The notes under the pieces are model-generated. The model worked only from the letters and a program-made list of their open reading frames with translations. It did not search any database and had not been told where the DNA came from. DNA of 46,331 nt from a virus, in the IMG/VR virus record IMGVR_UViG_3300037520_000050, positions 1-46,331 of that record; one strand, given 5' to 3'. The translations under genes were made by a program, and so were the position numbers. Shown piece by piece: positions 1 through 7,245 of this stretch. Within the stretch, counting starts at the first letter, position 1, and every line of letters begins with the position of its first letter.

Positions 1-1323
1 ATCAGGATGTTCACCGAGCCGGTGCTGGTGTTGGATAAGGGTATCTTGGCTGCGCATTTGGATAACGTACAAGCCAAAAAAGAAGAGCTTATGGCTAAGC
101 TCAACTACGACAAGTCCGAGCTGATGAGTAACCCGAAGCTAGCGGAACTGTTGGAGTTTCATGGTGTGTCACCGCCCATGAAGGTGAGCGCCAAGACAGG
201 TAAGGCAGCATTCGCCTTCGCCAAGAGTGATGAACTGTTCAAGGCACTGCTGGAACACAAGAACCCGCAGGTGCAAGCCATCGTCGCTGCGCGACTGGGC
301 GTGAAGTCTACACTTGAGGAGACGCGGACCGAGCGGTTCATAGCTATTGCTGACCGGGGACTACTACCAGTTCCACTACGCTACTACGCAGCCCATACAG
401 GCAGGTGGGGTGGTGACGACAAGGTCAACCTCCAGAACCTACCGCGCAAGTCACCGCTCAAGAAGTCTATGCTGGCACCAGAGGGCTATGTGTTTATCGA
501 CTGTGACTCATCACAGATTGAAGCGCGGACCTTGGCGTGGCTAGCTGGACAGAACGACCTTGTGGAGTTCTTCGATAAGAACAACGCGGAAGTCGCAGCG
601 GGTGTAGAAAAGGCGAACATGCAGTACGACCCGTACAAAATCATGGCGTCAGAGATATACGGTGTAGCCGTAGGCGACATAGTAGACGACCAGCGGTTTG
701 TGGGTAAGACCACCATTTTGGGTGCAGGCTACGCCATGGGGCCAACTAAGTTCCAGATGCAGCTAAAGACCTTCAACGTCGATATGCCAATCGAGGAGTG
801 TAAGCACATTATTACGGTGTACCGTAACGCTTACCCCATGATACCGCTACTGTGGGAGCAAGGGGATAAGGCGCTAGAGGCGCTTATGTCCACTAGGACC
901 GCACAACTGGGTGAGCATGAAGCACTGCTAGTGGATATGTTCGGTATCAGGTTACCCAACGGTATGTACCTGCGGTACGATAACTTACGCAAGGAGCCAG
1001 ACAAGAAGTCGGGCCGGGACCAGTTCGTCTACGACGTTAAGAAGGGCCGAGCAGTTATCCCTACCCGTATATACGGCGGGAAGCTCATAGAGAATGTGTG
1101 TCAGGCAGTCGCCCGTATCATCATAGGTGAGCAGATGCTGATGGTTGCGCGTCGTTACCGCGTAGTGATGACCGTGCACGACGCCGTGGGGGTGATTGCC
1201 CCCATAGAAGAAGCTGACAAAGCCCGTGCGTTTGTTGAAGCGTGTATGCGTATACGGCCCAAGTGGGCACCAACGCTACCGTTGAACTGTGAGAGCAAGA
1301 TAGGAGCAAGTTATGGTGGATGA
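1..1323 (+). CDS. polA: Family A DNA polymerase (PolA), C-terminal part, 5' partial
   Basis: Replicative DNA polymerase of the Pol I family; only the polymerase domain is in the window, because the frame is open to base 1. The first ATG (base 7) is probably internal, and any exonuclease domain lies outside. Motif A is seen as VFIDCDSSQIEAR, with the metal-binding Asp in DSSQIE. Motif B is RFVGKTTILGAGYAMG, which keeps the Arg, the Lys at +4 and the Tyr at +12. Motif C is VMTVHDAVG. Two residues are notable: the position matching E. coli Phe762 is Leu (codon 718-720), and the usual HDE of motif C is HDA, although the catalytic Asp remains. The 3' end overlaps the next gene by 11 bases. The family call is certain; activity is inferred. 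Confidence 0.95.
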   Translation: MRMFTEPVLVLDKGILAAHLDNVQAKKEELMAKLNYDKSELMSNPKLAELLEFHGVSPPMKVSAKTGKAAFAFAKSDELFKALLEHKNPQVQAIVAARLGVKSTLEETRTERFIAIADRGLLPVPLRYYAAHTGRWGGDDKVNLQNLPRKSPLKKSMLAPEGYVFIDCDSSQIEARTLAWLAGQNDLVEFFDKNNAEVAAGVEKANMQYDPYKIMASEIYGVAVGDIVDDQRFVGKTTILGAGYAMGPTKFQMQLKTFNVDMPIEECKHIITVYRNAYPMIPLLWEQGDKALEALMSTRTAQLGEHEALLVDMFGIRLPNGMYLRYDNLRKEPDKKSGRDQFVYDVKKGRAVIPTRIYGGKLIENVCQAVARIIIGEQMLMVARRYRVVMTVHDAVGVIAPIEEADKARAFVEACMRIRPKWAPTLPLNCESKIGASYGG

Positions 1324-1825
1324 CGAAGAGGATTGCCCCCTTTGGTGGCAGACCCAAACCCCCCTTCAAGAGTTTAACGCACGTAGGAAAGCGGCTGTAG
1401 AGCGCGTCGAAGCGGAAGGCCGTGCGCGGTACGAGCATAATGCAGTTTGGCATAGGCGTAATGAAGAGTTCAAGAACAACCCAGAGCAACGGAAGTGGGC
1501 TATGTGGAGGGAGTACAAGGCAGGAGGCACGACCTTAGACAAGGTGGCTAAAAACTTTGGTGTAACCCGCGAACGGGTGCGTCAGTCGAATGCAAAGTGT
1601 GACCGCAAACTACGCACAGCCCTCAACCCCAATATGATGAATTGGTGGAAGGATGTACCAGACGAAATCCGTGACGCTACGTTGGGGGTAGAGTTCGTGT
1701 TCAAGAACGACCTTACTTTTAACGTTTGGGACGGCGACCAGACGGGATGGGCACGACTGGAACCTGATAACCACAACGCCAGCGCATACACATTCTATAA
1801 AGTAGGAGTTAGTCATGACGGATGA
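1313..1825 (+). CDS. Sigma-70 region 4-like HTH protein
   Basis: A 170-residue protein whose middle (about residues 70-105) contains TLDKVAKNFGVTRERVRQ followed by KCDRKLR. This closely follows the region 4.2 helix-turn-helix of sigma-70 factors, which contacts the -35 element. I see no region 2, so it is not a complete sigma factor. The N-terminus is acidic and Trp-containing and the C-terminus is unrecognised. It overlaps the polymerase gene by 11 bases and the next gene by 11, so it is co-transcribed and probably translationally coupled. It could redirect or inhibit host RNA polymerase, or be a DNA-binding protein that has reused the fold. The HTH call is strong; the role is inference. Confidence 0.75.
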   Translation: MVDDEEDCPLWWQTQTPLQEFNARRKAAVERVEAEGRARYEHNAVWHRRNEEFKNNPEQRKWAMWREYKAGGTTLDKVAKNFGVTRERVRQSNAKCDRKLRTALNPNMMNWWKDVPDEIRDATLGVEFVFKNDLTFNVWDGDQTGWARLEPDNHNASAYTFYKVGVSHDG

Positions 1826-2246
1826 ACCGCACGACGCAGTCAAGCTGCTACTTGCACGGATGGAGAGTCATCCAGAGGAGTTTAGGCTTAAAGACCCGTC
1901 GTACCATGACCGATGGTATAACCACATGAGCGCTATAAACTCTTACGGAAATGAGGCTGACATAGCTGCACTTAATGCAAAGGTACGTGATATTCGTATG
2001 GCTGAAATCCATGAGCAGATTATGGACGAAATGCTTAACGGTGAAGACCGTCGTCGTAAGCATGCGGAAGACACCGAGTACGAGCGGCATCTTGCAGCCG
2101 CATTGCAGCACACGCAGCAGCAAGCGATGCAGCAGAATATTCAGAACGCCATACTGCGCATCGAAAGCACCGGCAACGTCGGGATTGGTAATGTAACGCC
2201 AAGTACGCAGTTAGGTGGTGTGATAGGAATTAACAGAGGAGAGTAG
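1815..2246 (+). CDS. Unknown early protein with a tail-fibre-type GNVGIG motif at its C-terminus
   Basis: A 143-residue acidic, His/Gln-rich protein of unrecognised family. The ATG at 1815 follows a TAGGAG about 7 bases upstream and overlaps the preceding gene. The body is probably helical (a Gln/Ala-rich stretch near residues 95-115). The last 30 residues carry RIESTGNVGIG followed by NVTPSTQL, which matches the repeat (M)RIDSSGNVGIGTxxP found many times in the fibre protein at 28509-31883. The match extends to DNA: 19 identical bases at 2172-2190. This suggests copying of a fibre repeat into this gene, or two proteins sharing an oligomerisation element. No function can be assigned. Confidence 0.75.
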   Translation: MTDEPHDAVKLLLARMESHPEEFRLKDPSYHDRWYNHMSAINSYGNEADIAALNAKVRDIRMAEIHEQIMDEMLNGEDRRRKHAEDTEYERHLAAALQHTQQQAMQQNIQNAILRIESTGNVGIGNVTPSTQLGGVIGINRGE

Positions 2247-2248
2247 AA

Positions 2249-2434
2249 ATGGAAGTCTTAGTATTAGTAGCAGTTTTTATTACGCTGCCCCTGTTCGGAT
2301 ACATGATGGGTAGAGGTAGCGCAGACGGTAAGGTATTCACCCTCAAACGTGAGAACGAGCGGCTCAATGCCGAGCTACACAAGCTAACAAACCGCGACTC
2401 CAAGGGTCGCTTCGTAGGTAACAAGAGCAAGTAA
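2249..2434 (+). CDS. Small membrane-anchored protein with short coiled coil
   Basis: 61 residues. Residues 2-20 form a hydrophobic segment (LVLVAVFITLPLFGYMMG) suited to one membrane span. They are followed by a charged helix (KRENERLNAELHKL) with coiled-coil character and a basic tail. It starts two bases after the preceding stop, behind a GAGGAG site. I recognise no family. The shape suggests an inner-membrane protein with a cytoplasmic tail, for example a superinfection or host-takeover factor, but nothing in the sequence decides this. Confidence 0.65.
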   Translation: MEVLVLVAVFITLPLFGYMMGRGSADGKVFTLKRENERLNAELHKLTNRDSKGRFVGNKSK

Positions 2435-2457
2435 CAACCAAAGAAGGAGTAAGTACC

Positions 2458-2994
2458 ATGAACGTTATGTCTAAAATACGTCCGAACACTCGTAAGGAAG
2501 AAGTTTTTAATACGCTGAGGCTGCACCCTAACAGCACGACTAAAGAGCTAGCTGGCCTTATGCCCCACCACAGCATAGATAATATATCGCATGCTATAAG
2601 TTCGATGGCGGCTAAGAACCTAGTATTCGTGACAGGCAAAAAGCGCGAGGAGGGTCCATCGGGTCGGATTACGACGCACAGTGCGTACTCCGTAAAGTAC
2701 AAGAAGGTCGATAAAGATGCGGCACCACAACCAATCCCACGGCCTGAATTGTTTAATTCGCTTATCGAGACGCTGGAAACAGAGATTGCCGTGCTGACGC
2801 AGTGGAAAGAAGCTGCACTACTTCGCTATCCAGACTTAGAAGTAGACCCACTGGTGTTGGAAGCACGGGCACTACTAGCTGCGGAAGCGGAAGCGCAGGG
2901 CAGCATAGTGGCCTCACAAGCTTATATTATCGGTAATAGGGACCACACTGTAGCAGTTCAGGCTTTGGTTAAGGCGTTAGGAGCTAAGAAATGA
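2458..2994 (+). CDS. Winged-helix-like DNA-binding protein (putative)
   Basis: 178 residues with a start behind AAGGAG at a spacing of 8. Residues 10-70 read like a winged helix-turn-helix: TRKEEVFNTLRLHPNSTTKE, a second helix through SIDNISHAISSMAAKNLV, then a basic wing with GKKREEGPSGR. The C-terminal half is acidic and Ala-rich and probably helical. It overlaps the following glycosyltransferase-like gene by 4 bases (ATGA). It may be a transcription regulator of the early arm; the fold call rests on the pattern alone. Confidence 0.6.
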   Translation: MNVMSKIRPNTRKEEVFNTLRLHPNSTTKELAGLMPHHSIDNISHAISSMAAKNLVFVTGKKREEGPSGRITTHSAYSVKYKKVDKDAAPQPIPRPELFNSLIETLETEIAVLTQWKEAALLRYPDLEVDPLVLEARALLAAEAEAQGSIVASQAYIIGNRDHTVAVQALVKALGAKK

Positions 2995-3749
2995 CTGAAG
3001 AGAAACGACCGAGCCTTATGATTGCCACCCCCATGTACGGGGGCATGTGCACAGGGCACTACGTGCAAGGTCTGCTTATGACCATGAACAAGATGCGCGA
3101 ACTGGGTGTCAACGTGGCATGGTGTCAGATTATGAACGAGAGCCTTATCACACGGGCACGTAATGAACTGGCACGTGTGTTTCTGGCTAGTGACCACGAT
3201 TACCTTATGTTCATCGACGCTGACATTGGCTTTGATGCAGAGGCCATCGCGCACCTCATGCTGGCCGACAAGGACATCGCATGCGGTATCTACCCGAAGA
3301 AGGAAGTGAACTGGGACAGCGTCAACCGCGCTGCCCTTGCGGGTAAGACTGACCTTGCGAACCACGCCGGAGCCTTTGTGTTTAACATGGTAGGTGGAGC
3401 CAATGTGGAGACCGACGAGACAGGCTGCATTGAAGTGCGGCATGGCGGCACAGGCTTCATGCTAATCAAGCGGGGGGTATTTGAACAGTTGGTCCCGCAC
3501 GTACCAACCTACCGCGTGTCGTCGTTCCAAAACCCAGAGACGGGTGAGTACGACAAGCCGTTGACCCATGAGTTTTTCGCTACCAGCATCGACGAGACCG
3601 GTGCACTGCTAAGCGAAGATTACCATTTTTGTGAACTGTGGCGCAACCACGGTGGCAAAATACACGCCCACCCGTTCATCAAGCTACATCATGTAGGCAC
3701 GTATGTGTTTGGTGGTGACATCTTGCAGAGCGGCGGCAATCTAAAGTGA
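2991..3749 (+). CDS. GT-A fold glycosyltransferase-like protein (early arm)
   Basis: 252 residues. It opens with a beta strand and nucleotide-sugar-type loop (LMIATPMYGG). A helix with ITRARNELARVF precedes YLMFIDADIGF, the D-x-D metal/nucleotide-sugar signature of GT-A glycosyltransferases. GTGFMLIKRGVFEQL and SEDYHFCELWRNHGG follow the acceptor/catalytic-loop pattern of the superfamily. It is related to the protein at 40569-41306, which has YLMFIDSDINF at the same place. Possible targets are phage DNA bases, host surface glycans or virion proteins; its place among replication genes slightly favours DNA or host, but this is inference. It overlaps the upstream gene by 4 bases. Confidence 0.8.
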   Translation: MTEEKRPSLMIATPMYGGMCTGHYVQGLLMTMNKMRELGVNVAWCQIMNESLITRARNELARVFLASDHDYLMFIDADIGFDAEAIAHLMLADKDIACGIYPKKEVNWDSVNRAALAGKTDLANHAGAFVFNMVGGANVETDETGCIEVRHGGTGFMLIKRGVFEQLVPHVPTYRVSSFQNPETGEYDKPLTHEFFATSIDETGALLSEDYHFCELWRNHGGKIHAHPFIKLHHVGTYVFGGDILQSGGNLK

Positions 3750-3762
3750 AGGAGCAAATGAA

Positions 3763-4248
3763 ATGAGTATGAGAAAGAAAGTCATAGCAGGGAACGTTAT
3801 AAAGCTGCTTAAGCAGGGCTATTCGCCCAAGGAAGTTACCCAGCGTATGGCGGTAAGCTACAACTACGCATGGAAGTTGAAGAAAGATTTAGAGAAAGCG
3901 GCGCTAGCAGAGGCGGAAGCAGTGCTTGGTACGCCCTGCACTGATAACTGCGGACCGAAACCCGAACCCGAAGTTAGTGGGGTGGGTAAGGTGCTAGACG
4001 CAAGGGCGGAACAATATGGTTCGTTCATGCAGTCTTCGGATACGGTTATCAGGATTAAGAGCATTCTACACAATGTGGTGGCTCGTAACGAAGTGCTCCT
4101 ATACCCTGACCAGCTACAGGCGTTGGATATGATTGCGACCAAGATAAGTCGCATCGTGCATGGCAACCCAAACCACCTAGATAGCTGGATTGATATAGCC
4201 GGATATGCTACTTTAGTGGCTGACCGTCTCCAAGGGAAAATCAGATAA
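3763..4248 (+). CDS. HTH plus DUF6378-like phage protein
   Basis: 161 residues. The N-terminus (residues 8-40) is a helix-turn-helix-like segment with QGYSPKEVTQRMAVSYNYAW. The C-terminal part (from about residue 75) has ARAEQYG, a helix with ALDMIATKISRIVHGNPNH and then DSWIDIAGYATLVADRL. This is the pattern of a small phage family I know as DUF6378, whose function is unsettled. GGAG lies 8 bases before the ATG. The stop is followed after one base by the nuclease ATG, so the two are likely coupled. The family name is from memory; the HTH is pattern-based. Confidence 0.7.
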   Translation: MSMRKKVIAGNVIKLLKQGYSPKEVTQRMAVSYNYAWKLKKDLEKAALAEAEAVLGTPCTDNCGPKPEPEVSGVGKVLDARAEQYGSFMQSSDTVIRIKSILHNVVARNEVLLYPDQLQALDMIATKISRIVHGNPNHLDSWIDIAGYATLVADRLQGKIR

Positions 4249-4249
4249 C

Positions 4250-4921
4250 ATGACAGCGTGGTCCTATAGTAGCATCAAGACCTTCGACCAGTGTCCGAAG
4301 AAGTACTTTCACCTCAAGGTGATTAAGGACGTAAAGGACGACCCCGGCGAAGCAGCTATCTATGGGACCGACGCGCATGAAGCAGCCGAGCACTACATCA
4401 AGCACGGTACTCCTATACCAGAGAAGTTCAGCATCATGCGGCCCGTCGTGGAAGTGCTGGCCCAGTTTCCGGGTGAGAAGCACACCGAGCTGAAGCTAGG
4501 CGTAAAGAAAACGGGTACTGGCTACGAACCATGCGGCTTCTTCGATAAGGACGTATGGTGGCGCGGCATCGTCGATTTGCTCATCACAAACGGCACAACT
4601 GCCCACATGGTAGACTACAAGACCGGCAAGAACGCCAAGTACGCGGACATGAAGCAGCTGGACCTGATGGCTGGCGCAGTGTTCGTGCACTACCCAGAGA
4701 TAACCAAGGTTAAGTCGGGGCTGGCGTTTGTGGTGTCCAACGAGTTTCCTAAAAAGACCCACAAGCGTGAGCACTTGGATACGTACCTATCTGTGTTTGA
4801 TAATCAGCTAGAACAGCTTGAGGCCAGCATGGATAATGGTGTATGGAATGCAAAGACCAGCCCGTTGTGTGGTTGGTGCCCAGTTAAAAGCTGTGAGCAT
4901 TGGAAACCACGGAGGCATTGA
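4250..4921 (+). CDS. PD-(D/E)XK nuclease, RecB/Cas4-like, with a likely Fe-S cluster
   Basis: 223 residues. It shows the RecB-family nuclease core: SSIKTFDQCPKKYF at the N-terminus, GTDAHEAAEHYIKHG with the conserved His, GIVDLLI carrying the metal-binding Asp, and VDYKTGK as the D...(D/E)xK-type motif. Four cysteines are placed as in Cas4/AddB-type 4Fe-4S nucleases: Cys15, then Cys207, Cys210 and Cys215 in LCGWCPVKSC. It should cut DNA ends or process recombination intermediates in the cytoplasm. It sits immediately before an HNH-like gene and an SNF2 helicase, a likely recombination/repair cassette. It overlaps the next gene by one base. Confidence 0.85.
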   Translation: MTAWSYSSIKTFDQCPKKYFHLKVIKDVKDDPGEAAIYGTDAHEAAEHYIKHGTPIPEKFSIMRPVVEVLAQFPGEKHTELKLGVKKTGTGYEPCGFFDKDVWWRGIVDLLITNGTTAHMVDYKTGKNAKYADMKQLDLMAGAVFVHYPEITKVKSGLAFVVSNEFPKKTHKREHLDTYLSVFDNQLEQLEASMDNGVWNAKTSPLCGWCPVKSCEHWKPRRH

Positions 4922-5199
4922 TGGCAAGGGATTACAAAGCCGAGTACGATAAATACCACGCTCGCCCAGAGCAGAAGAAGAACCGTGCTTCGCGCAATGC
5001 GGCCCGTGCCAAGATGACTAAAGCCGGTAAGGTGCATAAGGGCGACGGTAAAGACGTTGCCCACGTAAAAGCATTCGACAAAGGTGGTTCCAATAAGACT
5101 GGACTGCGTGTAGAAAGTAAGGCCGCTAATCGGTCGTTCCTCCGTGATAAGAAGGGTAACCTCGTGTCGGAGCGCAGCAAACGGGAACGCAAGAAGTAA
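4921..5199 (+). CDS. Small HNH-like basic protein
   Basis: 92 residues from the ATG at 4921. I chose this start because GGAGG lies just upstream and the ATG overlaps the preceding TGA. The sequence is very basic (RNAARAKMTKAGKVHKGDGK) and ends with a segment of HNH type: KDVAHVKAFDKGGSN, then LRVESKAANRSF. In related phage proteins the first motif is usually DVDHK; here it is DVAHV, so the first acidic residue is replaced and nuclease activity is uncertain. The protein may bind or nick DNA. Confidence 0.65.
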   Translation: MARDYKAEYDKYHARPEQKKNRASRNAARAKMTKAGKVHKGDGKDVAHVKAFDKGGSNKTGLRVESKAANRSFLRDKKGNLVSERSKRERKK

Positions 5200-5215
5200 C
5201 CACGAAGGAGCAATC

Positions 5216-6760
5216 GTGCAGATAATTGATAACAAGGCGCTGCTAATTACAGCGCCGAACGCACATACTATACCCCAATACATTACAAAGAGCGCCGTGG
5301 TTGAAGGTGGAGCCGTAGCCGTACACTGGGGGCTACACGAGGCTACGCGCTTAGCTCAGCTTGGTTATGACGGCGTGCCGTCCCCTATGCTCCGCGACTA
5401 CCAGTGGACTGGTAAGTATGCGCCGTTCGACCACCAGAAAGAGACAGCTTCGTTCTTGTCTATCCGCAAACGAGCCTTCTGCTTCAACGAGCAGGGCACA
5501 GGCAAGACGGCTAGCGTCATCTGGACGGCTGACTACCTGATGAAGAAGGGCAAGATTAAGCGCGTACTGGTGCTATGCCCGTTGTCGATTATGAAGTCGG
5601 CTTGGCAGCGCGACCTATTCACCTTCGCTATGCACCGCTCGTGCAGCGTTGCGCACGGTGCAGCCCCACAACGCAAGAAGATTATCGAAGCAGGGGCAGA
5701 GTTCGTCATCATTAACTTCGACGGTCTAGCTATCGTCAAAGACGAGATAATTGCAGGTGGCTTCGACCTTATCGTGGTGGACGAGGCGAACGCATATAAG
5801 AACGTGCAGACCAACCGCTGGAAGATTTTCAGCCAGATTGTGAACCTCACTGACCCACGGCTTTGGATGATGACAGGTACACCCGCTGCGCAGTCTCCCA
5901 TAGATGCGTATGGCTTAGCTAAGCTGGTTAACCCAGAGGGTTGCCCTAAATACTACACCGAGTTCCGAGCTTCTATCATGCACAAGGTGACCCACTTTAA
6001 ATGGGCACCGAAACCACACGCAGCTGAGTACGTGCATAACATACTGCAGCCAGCCATCCGGTTCGAAAAGAAAGACTGCTTGGACCTACCCGAAGTTACG
6101 CACGTGTCGCGTGACGCACCGCTGACAACGCAGCAGAGCAAGTACTACAAGATGCTCAAGGACCAGCTGCTGATTGAGACAGGTGGCGAGGAAGTCAGTG
6201 CGGTCAACGCAGCTACGCAGATAAACAAGCTGCTGCAGATAAGCGGAGGCGCGGTCTATACGGATACTGGCGAGGTGCTGGAGTTCGATGTGTCTAACCG
6301 GGTTAACGTCGTACTCGAAGTCATAGAGGAAGCCAGCAACAAGGTGCTGGTCTTCGTGCCGTTCACGCACACTATTGAGATACTTCGCGCTAGGCTGGAG
6401 AAGGAAGGCATCTCGTGTGGCGTCATCAACGGCAAGGTATCACTGAATAAGCGCAGCGACATCATCGAGCGGTTCCAGACGAACAAAGACCCACACGTGC
6501 TTATTATCCAGCCACAAGCTGCATCGCACGGTCTGACCCTAACGGAAGCGGACACAATCATCTGGTATGCGCCAGTAACCAGCGTGGAAACATACTTGCA
6601 GGCTAACGCCCGTATCGACCGTCCCGGCCAGAAGAACGCCATGACCATCGTGCATATCAAGGGCAGTCCGGTAGAGGAGCGGCTGTATAGTATGCTCCAG
6701 AATAATATCACCAACCACAAAAAACTTATTGACTTGTATAAGGAAGTTATGGAAATATAG
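5216..6760 (+). CDS. SNF2-type DEAD/DEAH helicase-translocase
   Basis: 514 residues from a GTG at 5216. AAGGAG ends five bases before it, and the frame upstream of it overlaps the previous gene and does not look like protein. The helicase motifs are in order: Q-like FDHQKETASFL, Walker A NEQGTGKTAS (Lys97), motif Ia VLCPLSIMKSAW, motif II VVDEAN (Asp189-Glu190), motif III MTGTPAAQSP, motif V IIQPQAASHGLTLTEADTII and motif VI ANARIDRPGQKN. This is an ATP-driven double-strand DNA translocase of superfamily 2, SNF2 group, likely used in replication fork or recombination processing. It is the last gene before the palindrome at 6763-6777. Confidence 0.93.
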   Translation: MQIIDNKALLITAPNAHTIPQYITKSAVVEGGAVAVHWGLHEATRLAQLGYDGVPSPMLRDYQWTGKYAPFDHQKETASFLSIRKRAFCFNEQGTGKTASVIWTADYLMKKGKIKRVLVLCPLSIMKSAWQRDLFTFAMHRSCSVAHGAAPQRKKIIEAGAEFVIINFDGLAIVKDEIIAGGFDLIVVDEANAYKNVQTNRWKIFSQIVNLTDPRLWMMTGTPAAQSPIDAYGLAKLVNPEGCPKYYTEFRASIMHKVTHFKWAPKPHAAEYVHNILQPAIRFEKKDCLDLPEVTHVSRDAPLTTQQSKYYKMLKDQLLIETGGEEVSAVNAATQINKLLQISGGAVYTDTGEVLEFDVSNRVNVVLEVIEEASNKVLVFVPFTHTIEILRARLEKEGISCGVINGKVSLNKRSDIIERFQTNKDPHVLIIQPQAASHGLTLTEADTIIWYAPVTSVETYLQANARIDRPGQKNAMTIVHIKGSPVEERLYSMLQNNITNHKKLIDLYKEVMEI

Positions 6761-6762
6761 TA

Positions 6763-6777
6763 TTTGACACTGTCAAA
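6763..6777. promoter_or_regulatory. 15-base palindrome, possible operator
   Basis: TTTGACACTGTCAAA is a perfect inverted repeat with 7-base arms around a central C. It lies in the 75-base gap between the helicase and the next gene, one of the few true gaps in the early arm. The left half contains TTGACA, but no acceptable -10 box sits 16-18 bases downstream; TATAAC at 6797-6802 is 27 bases away. It may be a binding site for one of the HTH proteins of this arm. A loop of one base makes it unsuitable as an RNA hairpin. Confidence 0.45.
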
Positions 6778-6835
6778 GATTAGTGGTAGCTAACAATATA
6801 ACAAACCACAATCACAACCAAGAAGGAGCAAGCAT

Positions 6836-7237
6836 ATGGATGATTTACCCGTAGACCAGCTTGTGCGCGTCTATCGCAAGATACGTGATGTCGTGCAGGC
6901 TAAGGAAGACGCCCACAAAGCCGAGATTGCAGAGCTTAAGGGGCAGATGGACCTAGTTAGCGCCAAGCTACTTGAGGTCTGCAACACACAGAACGTGGAC
7001 AGCCTACGTACCAAAGAAGGTACGATAACTAGGCGCGCTGCTACCCGCTACTGGACGAGCGATTGGGAGTCCATGTACAAGTTTCTTAAGGAGAAGGACG
7101 TTCTGCACCTTCTCGAACAGCGCATCCACAATGGCAACATGCGTAATTACCTAGAGGAGAACCCCGATAGTCTACCTGTCGGCCTCAATGCAGATACTAA
7201 GTATGTGCTTTCGGTTCGCAAACCAACAACCAAGTGA
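6836..7237 (+). CDS. Unknown protein with N-terminal coiled coil
   Basis: 133 residues. It begins after AAGGAG and a short AT-containing leader. Residues 5-60 are predicted helical and coiled-coil-like (EDAHKAEIAELKGQMDLVSA). The rest is a compact mixed region with RRAATRYWTSDWESMYKFL and YLEENPDSLPVG. I have seen this kind of protein next to phage single-strand DNA-binding proteins, which fits its position directly before the SSB-like gene, but the function is unknown. It is the first gene after the palindrome and probably heads a transcription unit with the next two or three genes. Confidence 0.65.
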   Translation: MDDLPVDQLVRVYRKIRDVVQAKEDAHKAEIAELKGQMDLVSAKLLEVCNTQNVDSLRTKEGTITRRAATRYWTSDWESMYKFLKEKDVLHLLEQRIHNGNMRNYLEENPDSLPVGLNADTKYVLSVRKPTTK

Positions 7238-7245
7238 GAGAAACA

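Noticed and set aside
2157-2190. Diversity-generating retroelement template/variable pair
   Set aside because: The early copy resembles a fibre repeat, but there is no reverse transcriptase, no adenine-biased variation and the match is short; ordinary copying is simpler.
5144-5215. Longer N-terminus of the SNF2 helicase from an ATG at 5144
   Set aside because: These 24 codons overlap the HNH-like gene in another frame and read as Arg/Ser-rich noise; the GTG at 5216 has AAGGAG at the right distance.
6764-6802. TTGACA with TATAAC as a sigma-70 promoter
   Set aside because: The spacing is 27 bases, far from 16-18, and no other -10 box fits. I keep the palindrome as a possible operator only.
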